64,000 bases of DNA from Cryptomeria japonica (GCF_030272615.1 NC_081405.1:577082752-577146751), one strand, 5' to 3'. Numbered from the stretch's first letter, positions 45,668-57,150 are shown. Translations and numbers: made by a program. The notes: generated from the sequence alone by a model not told the origin.

Positions 45668-48600
45668 TGTTAGCATCCTTATTTTCCCTAGGCATTTTGT
45701 GTTCACGTTATTTAAAATAAGGAGTATTTATTTAGTCCAAGTTTGTGTAATTCTTGGCTTTGGTGTTGTTAGATTTTGCCTTGAACTGAACCTCTCTATT
45801 GAACCTTTAAAAAAACGTTCAAGGTTCAATTTCAAGCGGAGCATGTTGTATCACGACTTTGCTCTAGTTTAAATTTTAATGGTCTTGGAGTCAATTGTCA
45901 TTGAACCTGAACACTTGAACCTTTTCTAAAGTTTAAAGTTCAAGTTCAAAGTTGAGAGAGTTGAGTCTTGTCTAAGTCCTATCTTTGTAAAATGTAAGCC
46001 ATGACCCTTATGTTGTCTTTGTTTTGGTTTGTCCTTATACTATTCTTTTGAACTTGAAATTTTCAACTACTTTTCAAAGAGTTCAAAGTTCAAAGTTCAA
46101 CGTTTGATTAACTCTAGACATAAAGTGGCAGACATGAAAATGATGAAGCATCAACATGGAGGGAATATTCTGGATTTAAAAACTAAACTTCGAGAGAATG
46201 TGTCATGATGAAGAGCCATACTTGAGATTAATTATTTCAAGGAAGATTGGTGGGAAAAGACTTGTAAGAAATGATTTGTCAGAATTAAGTCTTTTCGGAT
46301 TAAATTTGGCATGGATAAGCATGCAGTTATAACAACATCGAATCATGTGACCAATTTTTAAGCATGTTCTCAAGATTTGCTTTATTTTTTAAAAAAAATG
46401 AACTACTTGCCTTCTTAATTTTCCTAATTTGGTAAGTAATGGCTTTGCACAAGAGGTATGTTTTATTCTTGTCTCTTTGGATTCCAAGCTCTGCATGAAA
46501 GGTAAGTTCAAAATCTCCTTCTCATACCTATGATTTCTTACAATGGAAGCTTTGCTTGATTGTTCAGTTGGTTCAGTTTGAAGCTTTGCTTGGTTGTTCA
46601 GTTGGTTAATTTTGTCTTCCTTGTTGTGTTTTCTTTCTGTTGGTAAATTCAAAATGAGACCTAAATTGCCTAAGATAGACCAGAAGTCTTTGTTAGTTTG
46701 TACCTTTCGAGAATTAGGAGACACTTTTCTATCATCGGTGGACCTAGACGAGTTCCATGAAAGAGCAAGGAATCACACTAGCTCTCCCTTAATGCAGAGG
46801 ATTCTAGATAGTGGGTTAGTGGAAGCAATATCTTTCCCTTCAGCGGTGTTATGTCCTGAGTTGGTTCTAGAATACATGTACAAATATGACCATGTTGAGA
46901 GATGTGTAAGAAGTGTAGATGGTGGTTTTTTGCTTAGGGTTAGTTGGGAGGTTGTTGTTGTTGTTATGAAAATACTAGAGAAGGAGAAATATGAGGACTG
47001 GACAATGTGTAAGTCACAAGGTCTTTTCTTAGAAAATAAATCATTCTATAGGAATGTTATTGCAAGGAATTGGATGTTAAAGTTTCAAAGAGGAAGTTCT
47101 CAACTCCCAAGTCCATTGACCTGGGAACATCTAACTAAAGAACTGAGGGACATAATCATTCTGTTACATAGAGTGAGAGGAAATTAGATTGGCTTTTATT
47201 GGGAAGATTGGATGTATTTATTCATATAGGTTATTTTTGGTGAGAAGAGATATATTGACTGGGTGGAATTAATTGCAGATAGGTTGCATGGAGGTATGAG
47301 TTGCTTCGATAACAAAAACTCCTACATTTCATCATATCGTCTACATTGCCTGGCATGCATTAGACCATGAATTGGTTTGTACCATGAAGCATGGGTCGAT
47401 AATATGAGAATATTTGAATATCATCTCAATCAACAACAACAACGATCCTATGAAAATTATCAAAAACTGCATGACATTTTCCTAGGCAAGATGGTGTATG
47501 AATTGAAGGGAAACATTCATAAAAGATTGTCAAATTAAGCAATGCATTTGATTGGTACTTATGGCAGATTTTCCATACAGTTTCCCAAGTCTAGGGGGTT
47601 TTGAAGTAGAACCATACAGGCTGCCCAGATTTGCATTTGACAGACATATTTTAATGGAGATATGCATGCAATTGGCCTATATTGACACAAAATATAGAGC
47701 TAGACATCAATCAGGTATCTCATTTCCAATTGAATTAACTTATTTTATTTGTATTAGTGTTACTTGTGCCTTGAACTTGGAACTTGAATTTAAGAAATTG
47801 AATTTTCCATTATATGGTTCGCAAAAAAAATTTTGATGCTAAAGGGTTTTCAAAGGAACAAAATGGTGCATGGGGTGTTCCTTGAATGGTTGGATATGAC
47901 AAGGAAAGAGGGAAAAGAAAATATATTGGGCATTTGAGGAAGGTGTATGATGACTCTGCTAAAGTTATCCGAGAATTGGGAAAGGAAAACACAGCTTGGA
48001 AGAACAAAGAGGCCAAATGAAACCGAAAAATATCTCACCTGGAAGAAGTTCAAAAGCATGGCGTAATGAAGTTCCTTACAGAAAAGCCTATATAGGGATT
48101 CGATGACTATGTTCTGTATATTTGCAAGAAGAACATAGAATGGAGAAATTTTGTAATCAAACAAGGCTATGAGGAATTCGTCAGACTTGCACAGGAATTT
48201 TCTGAGTTAATACAAAACATGCTTAATGATCTGAAATGCATTGGAGTGAAATATATGAAGGAGGATGGGTAAACCATTGACACCATTGAAGCCATAAGAA
48301 AATATTATAAAGTGCAGATTGATATGATCAGGAATGCAATAGTGGTCACAAAGAAAGATTTCTCCACTATTGCTAAACTTGAATCCTTACTATTTTTATG
48401 CATGGATCATTTGAACAATCATGTTGATAAGGTAAAACTAGTGCCCCATGACAAAGAAATTTGACAACAATGGATTTTACACATAGGAATTCCAAATGAA
48501 CCTATCATAAAATAATTCATGAAGGCATTCACAGAGTGAAAGAAAGATGAAACCGGTCTCCTGATGCCATGAATCAAATAACTGTTCCCGCGTTTCTTTT

Positions 48601-49386
48601 ATTTCTCTTGTTTTTAGCCAAAAATGGTTTTATAAGTTAGTTTCAAAAACAAACTATTTAAACTTACCCTTAGGCAGAGCAGTGTAACTTTGTGGTTACC
48701 GAGTGGTTAGATTAGAAAGTTTAGATATATATTTCTATAAAAATACTTAAAATAAGTTCGAGAAATTTTGAAAAGATTAACAGACTTTGTTTAGATACTT
48801 GTGGATTGTCAAGGAAGGCATTTTTATTAGTGAATAAAATTAGACATTTTCAACAACTTTCAAATCTGTGTATTTGAATGCAGAAAAGAAAATCTGTGTT
48901 GGGATAAATTTGTTTGTGTTGAATCTGTTTCTTCTTTGCTTATCTACTTTCATACATTTGTAAATGAATATAATAAGTAATTCTTTTGTTACTATTGTGT
49001 GGATATGATTCCCCTTTTCCTAAGAGACATCAAAGAAACTCAATCAGAGTACATGACTTTATCGTTCTTGTAATTTTAGTTTCTGAAAAGTTATTTTTAT
49101 TATAAATTTGTGGGTTTATATATAGAGTGTTTATCTTCCTGGCATTCATGTGGTGTTGACTGAGAGATGTGAAAATCCTTTTTTTTTCTCTTTCTAGTTA
49201 AAAGTGAAGCTAATATTTGTGTGTGTTACAAAATTCATTGATCATACGAGAAGTTGCTCCCTTATGCAAAGGGTAAACAATTCATTGAATTACCTAATTG
49301 TTGGTTCTTTTTGTCTTTCACAAAACTAAGGGCGTACATGAGTCATTTTTCATAAAATTATGAAAGCCTAAATCTGTTAACCAACA
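45668..49386 (+). repeat. 5' LTR of the nested gypsy element (3719 bp)
   Basis: Starts at the target duplication and ends AAATCTGTTAACCAACA, matching the 3' LTR end AAATCTGTTAACCTAACA at 56058. The 3' part (about 47812-49386) aligns along its length with 54495-56058. It is unusually long and contains a reading frame on the sense strand. Internal repeats of TTCAAAGTTCAA-type sequence occur at 45800-46100. Confidence 0.9.
46654..48572 (+). pseudogene. Reading frame inside the LTR (about 640 codons, broken)
   Basis: The start is the Met at 46654 (MRPKLPKID). The first stop is at 47185, but the same frame continues with recognisable protein to about 47600 (YIDWVELIADRLHGGM, YHEAWVDNMRIFEYHLNQQQ, KMVYELKGNIHKRLS). 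A frame change leads to 47552-47836 (GFEVEPYRLPRFAFDRHILMEI). The C-terminal third (about 47940-48570) is charged and helical, with ELGKENTAWKNKEAK and QNMLNDLKCIG phrases. The C-terminal half is repeated, more intact, in the 3' LTR at 54594-54977. I recall similar uncharacterised proteins in plant repeats, but no function. It is in the same orientation as gag-pol and lies entirely within the LTR. Confidence 0.7.
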
Positions 49387-49392
49387 GATTTT

Positions 49393-49410
49393 TTGTGACT
49401 CGACTGGGGA
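49393..49410 (+). promoter_or_regulatory. Primer-binding site of the nested gypsy element
   Basis: TTGTGACTCGACTGGGGA follows the LTR end after six bases. It resembles the TGGTGACTCCACTGGGGA-type sites of other plant gypsy elements. The tRNA was not assigned. Confidence 0.65.
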
Positions 49411-49489
49411 GTCGAATAATAAGACTGGAGGCTGAATCATAAAATCAGTAAGGTTGTCTATTTGAAGTGAGTACTACATTATAAATAGG

Positions 49490-50700
49490 ATGGAGTCAAG
49501 CAGAGATACGAGATTTGAGAGGCATGAAGGGTTGGCTGATTATGTTTTAAAGGAACTCCAACACTCCAACTTGTTAATCTCCTTTACACCTAGAAGAAGA
49601 GAAAAGAGTATGCGTCCAACATCCTCTTCTATATCCTCTATATCTCCTATCTGTCAAGCCCTAACATTACATGGTGAACATTTCTTTCCCTAGTATAATC
49701 AATCCTACACCTTTGAATATCATTTTACCTATGGCTGCAAATAATCCCTGGGGCCTTGTTGTAGGACCACTTGCACTTGGTTAAAATATTAATCCTTTGC
49801 CAAAAGGAGCAAGAGATCATTTGCCTAAATTTTGTGGTGATGGAAAGATCTCAATAGGCGAGTATTTGACTGCATTTAATGTTGCTTGTGGTGTTCTAGC
49901 TGTTCCGCATGAAGATGTAGCTGTAAGATTGTTTTCTCAAACATTGATTGAGGTGGCAGCAAATTGGTTCTATCATTTACCAAATCGTGCAATTACGAAT
50001 TGGTAAGATCTTAGAACTAGGTTCGAGGCTAGTTTTAAATTATTCAAAGATGAACATTCTCTTCTAGCCCAATTAGCTCAGTTAAAGAAATAAATTCTTG
50101 ATTCTATGAGAGATTTTATGGCTAAGTTTGAAAAAATTGTTCATAAAGTTTCTAGAAAACCAAAGGCTTTCTGATGATAATTTGAAATAATTTTTCATCA
50201 ATTCTATGCCCTCTGAAATTGGTTTCTTGATCCATAGGAAAAGAGTAGCAACCCTGTGAAAACATTGGTAGTAGAATTAGAAGATGATCTAATCACTGTA
50301 GGAAAGTGGAAGAGGGAAGTTCAAACTTCCACATCACAGGCAGCAACTTCATTTGATCTTATGATTCAATGATTAATGAATGACATGATAACCTTGAAGA
50401 CACAATCACCCAAAACTAATGCTTCTTACCTACAGCCTTACCAAAATATTTCAAGGAAGGTCCCTAATCAGTCCACAAGGGTTGGGAATATATTTTTACA
50501 ATTGCCTCCTACACAACAAAGACTAGCAATTGAGGCACCCCCATCTAAAGACAACATGTCTATTTTTTATCTTACTGATGATCATGATAGAAATTATTGC
50601 CCAGAAATAGTACGTTATGTTCAACTTGTGGGTTCAAAGGAGACACTACTGTAGTCAAGTGAAGAAGAATCTCCCAGGTAGCCTGGCGACTCTGAAATCC
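49490..50700 (+). pseudogene. Nested gypsy Gag
   Basis: The Met at 49490 (MESSRDTRFERHEGLADYVL) lies about 80 bases after the primer-binding site and is followed by stops and a frame change. The gag domain is read at 49797-50160: LPKFCGDGKISIGEYL, VRLFSQTLIEVAANWFYHLP, then RFEASFKLFKDEHSLLAQL and MRDFMAKFEKIVHKVS. The segment 50376-50654 continues a C-terminal part without a clear zinc knuckle. Multiple nonsense codons. Confidence 0.8.
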
Positions 50701-51099
50701 ACTTCCTGAAGTATGAGTCAAATTTAGAAAGAGGAGGTGATATTTTGGTTACCTTGGAGGATCCTTCTTGTGTTGTGCTGACTAGAAATCAATAGAATGT
50801 CAAACCTCAAGGTGCTCCTTCATCCTTTGTTGTAAATCCAAAAGGTAAGGAGATCATTTCCCAGTTTTGTAATAGTGATTTCAGACCTCAAGAACCTTAG
50901 TTATTAAAATATGTAGAGATTGAGGGTTTGTTTTATATTGTTGAGTTTTGTAAATCCTCTCGGATTCAAATCACACCAACTAAATATATTAAATTAGACC
51001 CTAAAGAACTTGCTAGGTTGGTTAAGTTCGTGAAAGGAAATAATGCATATGTTCAAGCTGATATGATACAACAATAAACTAACGCTACATTGTCCTCCC

Positions 51100-51560
51100 A
51101 GTGAGACGTCTCCACTTGTCCTTCTCCTCATGAAGCTTCCCCTGAAATAGTTGCCCATCAAGTTGATGATAGGTTGTTTGTCATTGAATCAAAACCTGAG
51201 TCTTCTTATATATCCCTGTTCATAAATGGTCATAAACTGAATAGTTATATTATAGACTTTGATGCCTCAGATAATATCATGCCATATGCTATAGCCAAGG
51301 CCTTGGGATTATCCTTAACAAAAAACTTTGCTAGATGTTACTCCATGGACTACAAATAAATGCCCTTGCTAGGACAAATCAAAGATGCTCAAGTGACCAT
51401 TTCCGCTCATCTTGATAAAAGAGTTAGGTTAACCATTTTGATAGTTGTTATTCCTGCAAGTTATGACATGTTACTAAGCCATACATTTTGTAGAGACCTA
51501 GGAGGCGAGATTAAGATGGACTAGTCTCAGGCCACCATTTTCATAGGGAAACAACATGTC
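51100..51560 (+). pseudogene. Nested gypsy aspartic protease
   Basis: YIIDFDASDNIMPYAIAKAL (about 51246-51305) is the active-site loop. The usual Asp-Ser-Gly appears as Asp-Phe-Asp, so activity is unlikely. LTILIVVIPASYDMLLSHTF (about 51430-51490) is the second conserved strand, in the place of the usual LLG-type motif. One stop at 51357 and others follow. Confidence 0.75.
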
Positions 51561-51689
51561 ATTTTATAATCAAAGCCCAAATCTAAGTTCACTATTTTTC
51601 TTTTGATTACCCAAAAGAACATATATTGTACCATGAATGTGAATTTGGGAATTATATGATACTATCTGATGATGAAGTTGCAGGATATT

Positions 51690-52185
51690 TGTCTCAACCT
51701 AAGGCACTAGAGGACCTATGGATAATGGAGTTCGATGGAAGTTGTTCAATATCAGGTTCTAGAGCCGAAGTAGTTCTTATTCCTCCTAGCAAACATATTC
51801 TTTTCTCTTTCAAATTGGAATTTAAAAATACAAATAATACCGCTAAGTATGAGGCCAAGAACTATTGTTGGGAATAGCTGAAGCAAAGAAATTGGGAGAG
51901 AAACTATTATGGGTAAAAGGAGATATTGAGTTGATTGTAAAGCAAGTAAGAGGGATATTCATTGTAAAGAATGAAAAATTAAAGTACTACCAGAATAGGG
52001 TATGGGATGAAATTGAAGGTTTTGATGCTCTTTCTATTGAATCCATCCCACATAAATTCAATTATAAATTTGATTTTCTAGCCATGTCAGCTTCTCTCTT
52101 GATTCCCCATCCTAAATTCATAGTAGATAGTTACCAGGTGGAGTTAGTATATAGACCAAGTGTCCCTGATAACTCAAAATTTTGA
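51690..52185 (+). pseudogene. RNase H-like domain placed between protease and RT
   Basis: WIMEFDGSCSISGSRAEVVL (about 51720-51780) carries the first catalytic-type Asp. NTNNTAKYEAK (51827-51860) corresponds to the NNxAEYEAL helix with its Glu. After a frameshift, GIAEAKKLGEKLLWVKGDIELIVKQV (51868-51945) contains the GD with the third catalytic Asp. The tail (PHKFNYKFDFLAMSASLLI) matches the region after archaeal-type RNase H in Tat elements. Its position upstream of RT, with a second RNase H downstream, is the notable point. Confidence 0.75.
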
Positions 52186-52359
52186 GAGGTCTTTGAAAAT
52201 GATAAGCACATCAAAAAATTTCTACATTGCGCTGAGATGTTCATAACAAAATTCTTTGAAGGTTCTGAAACAGAATGTAAGGATTTCTCTCTAGATCAAG
52301 GAGAGAAACCATGAGATGAAATTGTTCAGCTAAAAGGAAACAAAATTCCTAGAGGGCTA

Positions 52360-53890
52360 GTGTCTTTAGAGGACATTTTGGACCGACAGGATGATTTCAT
52401 CAAGAGGAAGGATGAACGATTGCCAGCAACTCATAATTCTGTTGACTATGAGAGGATAAATATTGGCAATGAAGAAGATCCTAAGTTCATCAATTTGGGA
52501 AGGTGTTGTACCCACGAGGAAAAAATAAGATTCATCAATTTACTAAAAGAACACAGGGATGTATTTGCCTAGTGCTATGATGACCTAAAAAATTTCAGAG
52601 ATGGCCAGTTTCAACACCATATTCGTATGAAACTAGGAACAAGTACATTCAAGCAGAAGTTGAGAAACTTTAACCCCAAGGTTGCAAAGGCCATCTTCAA
52701 GGAGCTGGACAAAATGTTAAAGGAAAAAATCATATATCCTATTCATCATTCTACCCGGATAGCTAATATAGTTCCAGTTTGCAACAAGAATGGAGAAATA
52801 AGGATATGTGTGGATTTTAGAAATTTGAATCAAGCTATTTTGAAGGATAATTATCCACTTCCTGCTATGGATCATATTTTGCCTATAGCCTCGGGTTCTA
52901 AAATTATGTCAATGTTAGATGGGTTTTCAAGTTACAATAAAATTAGTGTCGCGGAAAAGGACCATCATAAAACAACTTTCATTACTCCCCGGGGTACCTT
53001 TGCATATAACCGGATGCCATTTGGTCTTATAAATGCTAGAGCAACCTTCTAGAGAGCTATGGACTTGTCGTTTGGTCACTTGAAAGACAAAATAATTGTA
53101 GTGTACCTAGACGATTTAACTATTTTCTCGAAAAGGAGAAAGCATCATGTGAGAGATTTTTTGTAGAGATGTAGAGAACATGGAGTATCTTTGAATCCAA
53201 AGAAGTCCATTTTTGGTGTTACTGAAGGTAAACTGGTTGACCAAATCGTGTTCAAAGAAGGTTTCAAGGTAGACCCAAAGAGGGTGAAGGCAATCCAACA
53301 GATAAGTTTACCATCAAATAGAAATGGAGTTAGGTTCTTCTTTGGTCAAGTGAATTTTTTGAGAAGGTTTGTTCCTGATTTTGCAGAAATTACCCAATAC
53401 ATAGTAAATTTGATGAGTGAAAAACAAGTGTTCCAATTGCCTTCATGAGTGTACCGCTCAAGAAGCATGAACTGAAATATTCACTGATAGAGAAACAAGA
53501 ATTCACAGTGGTAAAAATTGTTAAACACTTCAGGTATTATATTCTTCATTCTCATGCGATAGAGTATGTGCCACTCCCAACTATTAAAAGTATTTTGACA
53601 TAACAAGATATTGGAACAAATAGCAGAGCTACATGGGTATCAAAGATACATGACTTCAATTTAGATATTAAACCAACCAAATTGGTAAAGGGGCAAGGCT
53701 TATGTAAATTGATTGCTGAAAGTAAAGATGAAGTGCAAGAAGAGTTAGCTCTGGTTCCGTTTATGAGTCTTAAAGGTTCTTGGTTTGTAGATGTTACATT
53801 TTAGCTAACTTATGGAGAATGTCCTAAGCATTTATTACCTAAGGAGAAATATAATTTGAGATTAAAGGCTGCTAAGTATGTCATGTTGTC
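52360..53890 (+). pseudogene. Nested gypsy RT, gypsy-type RNase H and start of integrase
   Basis: RT motifs are RICVDFRNLNQA (about 52804), SMLDGFSSYNKISVAE, TFAYNRMPFGLINARATF and VYLDDLTIFSK (about 53101-53130), with an intact catalytic DD. The connection GFKVDPKRVKAIQQI and VNFLRRFVPDFAEI lead to RNase H (KHELKYSLIEKQEFTVVKI at about 53462-53520). GECPKHLLPKEKYNLRLKAAKY (about 53815-53880) begins the pre-integrase zinc region, where homology stops. Several stops are present. Integrase is gone. Confidence 0.88.
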
Positions 53891-53929
53891 ACGAAGGATT
53901 TCACCCATGATGCTAAGCACAAAACCAAG

Positions 53930-54494
53930 CAATCCTATGAAACATGGAAGCACCTTTGAGGTTGTGGGTTGCTCAAAGTAAAGGTGAATCTCCAGAGATC
54001 AGGTCGGCTTCTTGTTTGATGAATCTCTTGCAAATAATTTTGATATGAAAAGGGATAGAATGATTGCATGTAATTGAAAATCTATCCTAATAGGGTGATG
54101 CACCAAATAATTTTTTATCTAAAATCTGTAACCACGAAACTCAAAAAAAACCTTCCAACAAATAACCCTGAATCTCACAACTCAATTAAACATGGAGATG
54201 CATAAACATTTCCTAGAAAGGGATGAATTTAATGCATGCATGAAGGAAAACAATAGGTTTTCACAACTTCAAACAATTAAAATCAACTAACACAATCTAG
54301 AACCTGCAACTAACATCTATCTCCTTGCACCACAAATTGACTGAATGAGAAAAATTAGAGGATAAAAATCACAGGAAATCATCAAATCATTCATCCACTA
54401 GATAATACAAGAAGTACCAATAAGGAAATCTAATGTTACAAAACCATTGTTTGCACAACCAGCACTCTTTGATCCTAAATCCCCTAGCAATCAG
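53930..54494. other. Unidentified 565-bp segment replacing integrase and the 5' half of the 3' LTR
   Basis: The sequence changes character after the truncated pre-integrase region and before the LTR homology starts at about 54495. It shows no motif I recognise. It may be internal sequence left by a deletion or a foreign fill-in at the deletion junction. Confidence 0.5.
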
Positions 54495-56058
54495 AAGTTG
54501 CTCGCAAAAGTTCAAAGGAACAAAATGTTGCATGGGGTGTGCCTTGAATGTTTGGATATAGTCAGGAAATAGGGAAAATAATATATTGGGCATTTGAGCA
54601 AGGTGTATGAAGATGATGCTAAAGTTATCCGAGAATTGGGAAAGAAAAACACAGCTTGGAAGAACAAAGAGGCCAAATGGGCCCGAACAATAGCTCACAT
54701 GGAAGAAGTTCAAAAGCATGGCGTAATGAAGTTCCTTGCAAAAAAGCCTATACAGGGATTGAACGACAATGTTCTATATATTTGCAAGAAGAACATTGAA
54801 TGGATAAATTCTGTAATCAAACAGGACTATGAGGAATTTGTTAGACTTGCATGGGAATTGTCTGAGTTAATACAAAACATGCTTAATGATCTGAAATGCA
54901 TTGGACTGAAATATATGAACGAGGATGGGCAAACCGTTGAAATCGCTAAACCCATAAGAAAATCTTATGAAGTGTAGATTCATATGGTTAGGAATGCAAC
55001 AATGGTCACAAAGAAAGATTTCTCCACTATTGCTAAAATCGAATCCTTAATGTTTTTATGTATAGATCATTTGAACAACCATGTTGATAAGGTAAAACAA
55101 GTGCACCGTGACAAAGGATTTTGGTAACAACGGACTTTACACGTAGGCATTCCAAATGAACCTGTCATCCAACAATTCACGGAGGCATTCATAGAGTGGA
55201 AGAAGGATCAAATTGGTCGCCTGTTGCCATGAATCAGGTAACAGTTCCCGTGTTTTCTTTTCATTATGTTGTTTTTAGCCAAAAACGGTTTTATAAGTTA
55301 CTTTCAAAAGAAACTGCTTAAACTTATCCTCAGGCAAAGCGATGTAACTATGTGGTTACCGAGTGGTTAGGGTAGAAAGTTTATATATATATATATATAT
55401 GTGGGAAAAGACTTAAAAACGTCTGAGAAATTTTGAAAAGGTTAACAAACTTTGTTTAGATACTTGTGGATTGTCAAGGAAGGCATTTTTATTAGTGAAT
55501 AAAATTAGACATTTTCAGCAACTTTCAAATCTGTGTATTTGAATGCAGAAAATAAAATCTTTGTTGGGATAAATCTGTTTGTGTTGAATCTGTTGCTTCC
55601 TTGCTTATCCAATTTCATACGTCTCTAAATGAATGTAATGAGTAATTTTGTTGTTACTATTGTGTGGATCTGATTCCCCTTTTCCTGAGAGACATGAGAG
55701 AGACTCAATCAAAGTCCATGATTTTATCATTTCTGTAATTTTAGTTTCTCAAGTAAAGTTAATTTTTATGGTAAATTTGTGGGTTTATATATAGAGTGTT
55801 TATCTTCCTAGCATTCATGTAGTGTTAAATGGTGAATGTGAAAAGCCTTTTTCTTTTGCTTTCTAGTTAAAAATGAACCTAATATTTGTGTGTGTTTAAA
55901 AATTCATTGAACATCATACGGGAAGCTGCTCCCTTATGCAGAGGGTAAACAATTCATTGAATTACCCAAATTTGGTTCTTTTTGTCTTTCACAAAATTAA
56001 AGGCGTACATGAGTCATTTTTCATAAAATTATGAAAGGCTAAATCTGTTAACCTAACA
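54495..56058 (+). repeat. 3' LTR of the nested gypsy element, 5' half missing
   Basis: Aligns with 47812-49386 to the terminal TTAACCTAACA. A (TA)n run at about 55384-55400 is specific to this copy. It keeps the C-terminal part of the LTR reading frame. Confidence 0.9.
54594..54977 (+). pseudogene. C-terminal part of the LTR reading frame, 3' LTR copy
   Basis: An open frame of 127 residues (ELGKKNTAWKNKEAKWART, EEVQKHGVMKFLAKKP, CKKNIEWINSVIKQDYEEF) corresponds to 47940-48272 in the 5' LTR. It continues past a stop with VTKKDFSTIAKIESLMFLC to about 55231. It is strongly helical and Lys/Glu-rich. The N-terminal half is absent because the LTR is truncated. Compared with the 5' copy it has fewer stops, which supports the frame as real coding sequence in the ancestor. 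Confidence 0.65.
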
Positions 56059-56063
56059 CTCTA

Positions 56064-56138
56064 TAAATAAGAAGGTGTTGTAATCAATTCTATGTATGAT
56101 TAATAAAAATATTGTTTTGTCCTGTAGCATGTTTGTTT
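56064..56138 (+). mobile_element. Right part of the interrupted copia LTR
   Basis: AAATAAGAAGGTGTTGTAATC...TGTAGCATGTTTGTTT continues the LTR begun at 45321 and matches 30425-30500 and 35120-35212. It ends abruptly before GGCTGGGC; the last roughly 45 bases of the LTR are missing. Confidence 0.88.
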
Positions 56139-56374
56139 GGCTGGGCTTAACCAGCACACTCGAAGCTTTGACCGCTGAGGGTGGCTGGTGTGGGCCCTCG
56201 AAGAATTCCGTTTCCGTTCTGTTTCCGTTACTCTCCTCTGACTCTTGGCAGTGATAGTGACTGCTGCGGTTTATTTTGAATTGAGTTTTGAATCTCTCCC
56301 GCCCATTGCATATCCACTTGAATATAGCCTTTGCTCATGTCTTGGCATTTTGCAATTTGTGAAGAGGCTCACGA

Positions 56375-56653
56375 GTGACTTTGCCATTGACTTCCCAGGC
56401 TCTGCAGTCGCTCGCTTTGTCTGATGCCATTACTTGTCTAGGAGGAAAATACAGAGTTGTTCCTTTGCTAGTGGAGATGCTTGTAGACGAAGGTCACAGT
56501 ATATGTGAAAGAGCATTGTTGGTGGTAAAAACCTTTTGTTTTTGCACGGAAGGCCGAACAGCTACTTCTCTACATGCTTTGACACTATCAGTGACTGTTC
56601 AGAAGATCCTGGGAGTATCTGATTCAGCCACCGAATTAGCAAACAAAGAATAA
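56375..56653 (+). pseudogene. Plant U-box (PUB) E3 ligase fragment, ARM-repeat region
   Basis: RVVPLLVEMLVDEGHSICERALLVV (about 56453-56528), CTEGRTATSLHAL and VQKILGVSDSATELA match the C-terminal armadillo region of PUB22/PUB26-like ubiquitin ligases. There the conserved phrase is ERAL, CxxAEGRAA and VxKILRVSDxATExA. Those enzymes attach ubiquitin to immune-signalling proteins in the cytoplasm. Only about 70 residues of the family remain, with no U-box domain, and the frame ends at 56651. The flank at 56140-56300 is richer in G/C than the surroundings, as for former genic DNA. Confidence 0.65.
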
Positions 56654-56693
56654 ATCAACTGAGACATTTTGTTACATTTAGCATACATAGGAG

Positions 56694-57150
56694 TGATACC
56701 CTTTGGTTTTGCACGGAAGGCCGAGTAGATTTGTGGCACAAAAACAAAAACGAAGGCGGAAGCCTGCTAAACGTTGCAGACATTGTCTGTGCACAAGATA
56801 TTCGCAGTGATAGCAATGGGCATAGTGCTGTAGAAAATAATTCCAAATAGGCCACTTTTATCAACCGCAATGTATGCCTATGTGTTACCATTTCCACCCT
56901 AACTGGCATCGTACTGGGCATTCTAGTCGACGCCACTATGGGCATTTAGCCGATTGGGTTTTATGCAATTTCAACAATTTTGGCCTGCAAAATCTTCATT
57001 TTTATGGCTATAAATCATCTCTTGAAACGAGGGACGACACATAATTATCATAACAATGGGATTCCATTTTATAAGACATTTTACAGTTTCAAGGTTGTTG
57101 TTCTTGGTTCTGTATCGATTGCAGTGGTAAAATTTTGGGATTACAGATGA
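56694..57150 (+). pseudogene. Possible gene remnant with hydrophobic segments
   Basis: One frame from 56694 to about 57150 has only two stops. It begins DTLWFCTEGR, repeating the CTEGR word of the PUB fragment 168 bases upstream (FCFCTEGRT). It then has VCLCVTISTLTGIVLGILVD, a likely membrane helix, and a second hydrophobic stretch ISTILACKIFIFMAINHLL. I do not recognise the family. It may be an exon of a neighbouring lost gene. Confidence 0.35.

Larger units (their letters stand above)
45668..56058 (+). mobile_element. Ty3/gypsy LTR retrotransposon nested in a copia LTR
   Basis: Five-base target duplication CTCTA at 45663-45667 and 56059-56063. Termini are TGTTAGCATCC and TTAACCTAACA. Inside are a 3719-bp 5' LTR, primer-binding site, gag, protease, an RNase H-like domain, RT and RNase H. 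Integrase is missing after its first residues (about 53890). The 3' LTR lacks its 5' half. The interrupted copia LTR is continuous across the insertion. LTR copies appear to be roughly nine-tenths identical by eye, so the insertion is not recent. Confidence 0.92.
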
